From Phoebastria nigripes (taxonomy: Eukaryota > Chordata > Aves > Procellariiformes > Diomedeidae), in NCBI GenBank assembly GCA_035582835.1, contig JAYKAV010002553.1, positions 930,458 to 994,457 on the forward strand: 64,000 nt of DNA. Direction: 5' to 3'. Both the position numbers and the translations under genes were made by a program. Below are positions 63,061-64,000 of this stretch, in pieces (position 1 is the first letter of the stretch; every line of letters starts with the position of its first letter). The notes under the pieces were generated by a model that saw only the letters and a list, made by a program, of their open reading frames with translations, did no database searches and was not told the DNA's origin.

Positions 63061-64000
63061 CTGTTAAAAGACAGAATGAATTATTTATGGTGCTATTTTC
63101 ACCTGATTATAATGAGCCATGTGGCTGTAGAAATGAGTAAAAAGCTCTAATAAGTTCAAAAAGACATCTGCATAAGTTACACAACTGTTTCATGTGCTAA
63201 GTAGCATCTTGCTTTGTGAATGGCTTTTCTTCAAGAGGATGAATGACACTACTAACTGGTATAAAGTATCTTACTATGAATTTTGTATATTATTTTTCCC
63301 TCACTCAAAGTTCTATGGAATTTTTTTCTTAAAAAGATGAAAAATATTATAAAAAGTCTTACAGGTATTCTCCATTATAATTTTTTTTTTCTATCTGATA
63401 TCCTCTTTCAAGTGTTAAAAAGAGCAAGACAACTTATGAAGCACTCGAACCCATTACATTATGCCTATAAATCCAAGGTCAGATCCTGAAACATCAAACT
63501 CATCAAAAAAAGCTCACTCCAAACAAACTGTATTTTCTTAACCTGAATGACCCTTACTGCTTGTCTAACTCAAAGGAATAATCCTTACTAAGCCAGGTTG
63601 TGAAGAACCAGTCCTTTCATTTAACTGCATCCCAAGTAGTGATAAAAGGATTGTTGGGAGCCACAAGATTTTTATTGTCCACATGTATAAACAATTAATC
63701 TTTTCTATAAAACAAAATAATTGGGTATCCAGGTCTGTGAAAATAATCTGTCTCATTTGATCCTTCTGGGGATGCTGCTTAAAAAAGTAATTACTCACAC
63801 AAGTAGAATTTTAGATTAAAAGCAAGCATCCCCAGATCACTCAGAAAAGCACCTTAATTAAAATGATAAGTCACACGTCTCAGGAGGTACCAACTTCAAA
63901 TTGATTTGGCAATGTTTAACTTAGTTTAGCACTTGTGAACCACCTGCTAATGACCAAAATGCAGCTGGAAAATCATCAGCTACACCTCTGTTTACCTGCA
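63061..64000. other. SFR1 5' intron, right edge
   Basis: AT-rich, no CpG island and no conserved exon. The SFR1 promoter probably lies right of the window. Confidence 0.55.

Noticed and set aside
1..64000. CRISPR arrays, bacterial operons, tRNA, rRNA or spliceosomal RNA genes
   Set aside because: None was recognised, and the sequence is vertebrate. Small nucleolar RNAs in introns cannot be excluded by eye.

Overview
The window reads as draft bird genomic DNA. It has vertebrate intron-exon structure with GT-AG splice sites, CR1 LINE fragments carrying the avian ATTCTATG-type 3' tail, one retroviral solo LTR of a type seen in bird genomes, and about twenty isolated N bases. The LTR type makes a non-galliform bird more likely, but that is an inference.

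Three protein genes account for all coding sequence I could support. At the left edge, on the minus strand, is the 5' two-thirds of an omega-class glutathione S-transferase (GSTO1): exons 1-4, residues 1-156, with catalytic Cys32. The start codon is at 4801 in a CpG island. The remaining exons must lie beyond position 1. Diverging from it on the plus strand is one very large gene, CFAP43 (formerly WDR96). It runs from the ATG at 7584 to the TAA ending at 58519, in 39 coding exons whose phases all join into one open frame of 1703 codons. The first half is WD40-like beta-propeller sequence and the second half is almost all coiled coil. Converging on it from the right on the minus strand is SFR1 (SWI5-dependent recombination repair factor; MEIR5), complete in three coding exons from 63040 down to 60943. 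The order GSTO1-CFAP43-SFR1 is the same block as on human 10q25.

Region by region: 1-4801 is GSTO1; 4802-7583 is the divergent intergenic region with a CpG island at each end; 7584-58519 is CFAP43; 58520-60942 is the convergent intergenic region with candidate poly(A) signals; 60943-64000 is SFR1 and its 5' intron. The large CFAP43 introns hold the mobile DNA: a CR1 in intron 7, a nested CR1-in-CR1 pair with a small tandem duplication in intron 20, a CR1 in intron 23, a solo LTR in intron 34, and a probable ancient CR1/L3-like relic in intron 5.

The genes are functionally unrelated: a redox enzyme, a motile-cilium and sperm-axoneme protein, and a RAD51 accessory factor. I found no new gene system. 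The observations worth following are the nested retroelement with target-site duplication, the coding-exon N bases that conservation can resolve, a tandem donor choice at exon 26, and weak RFX X-box-like sites near the CFAP43 promoter.
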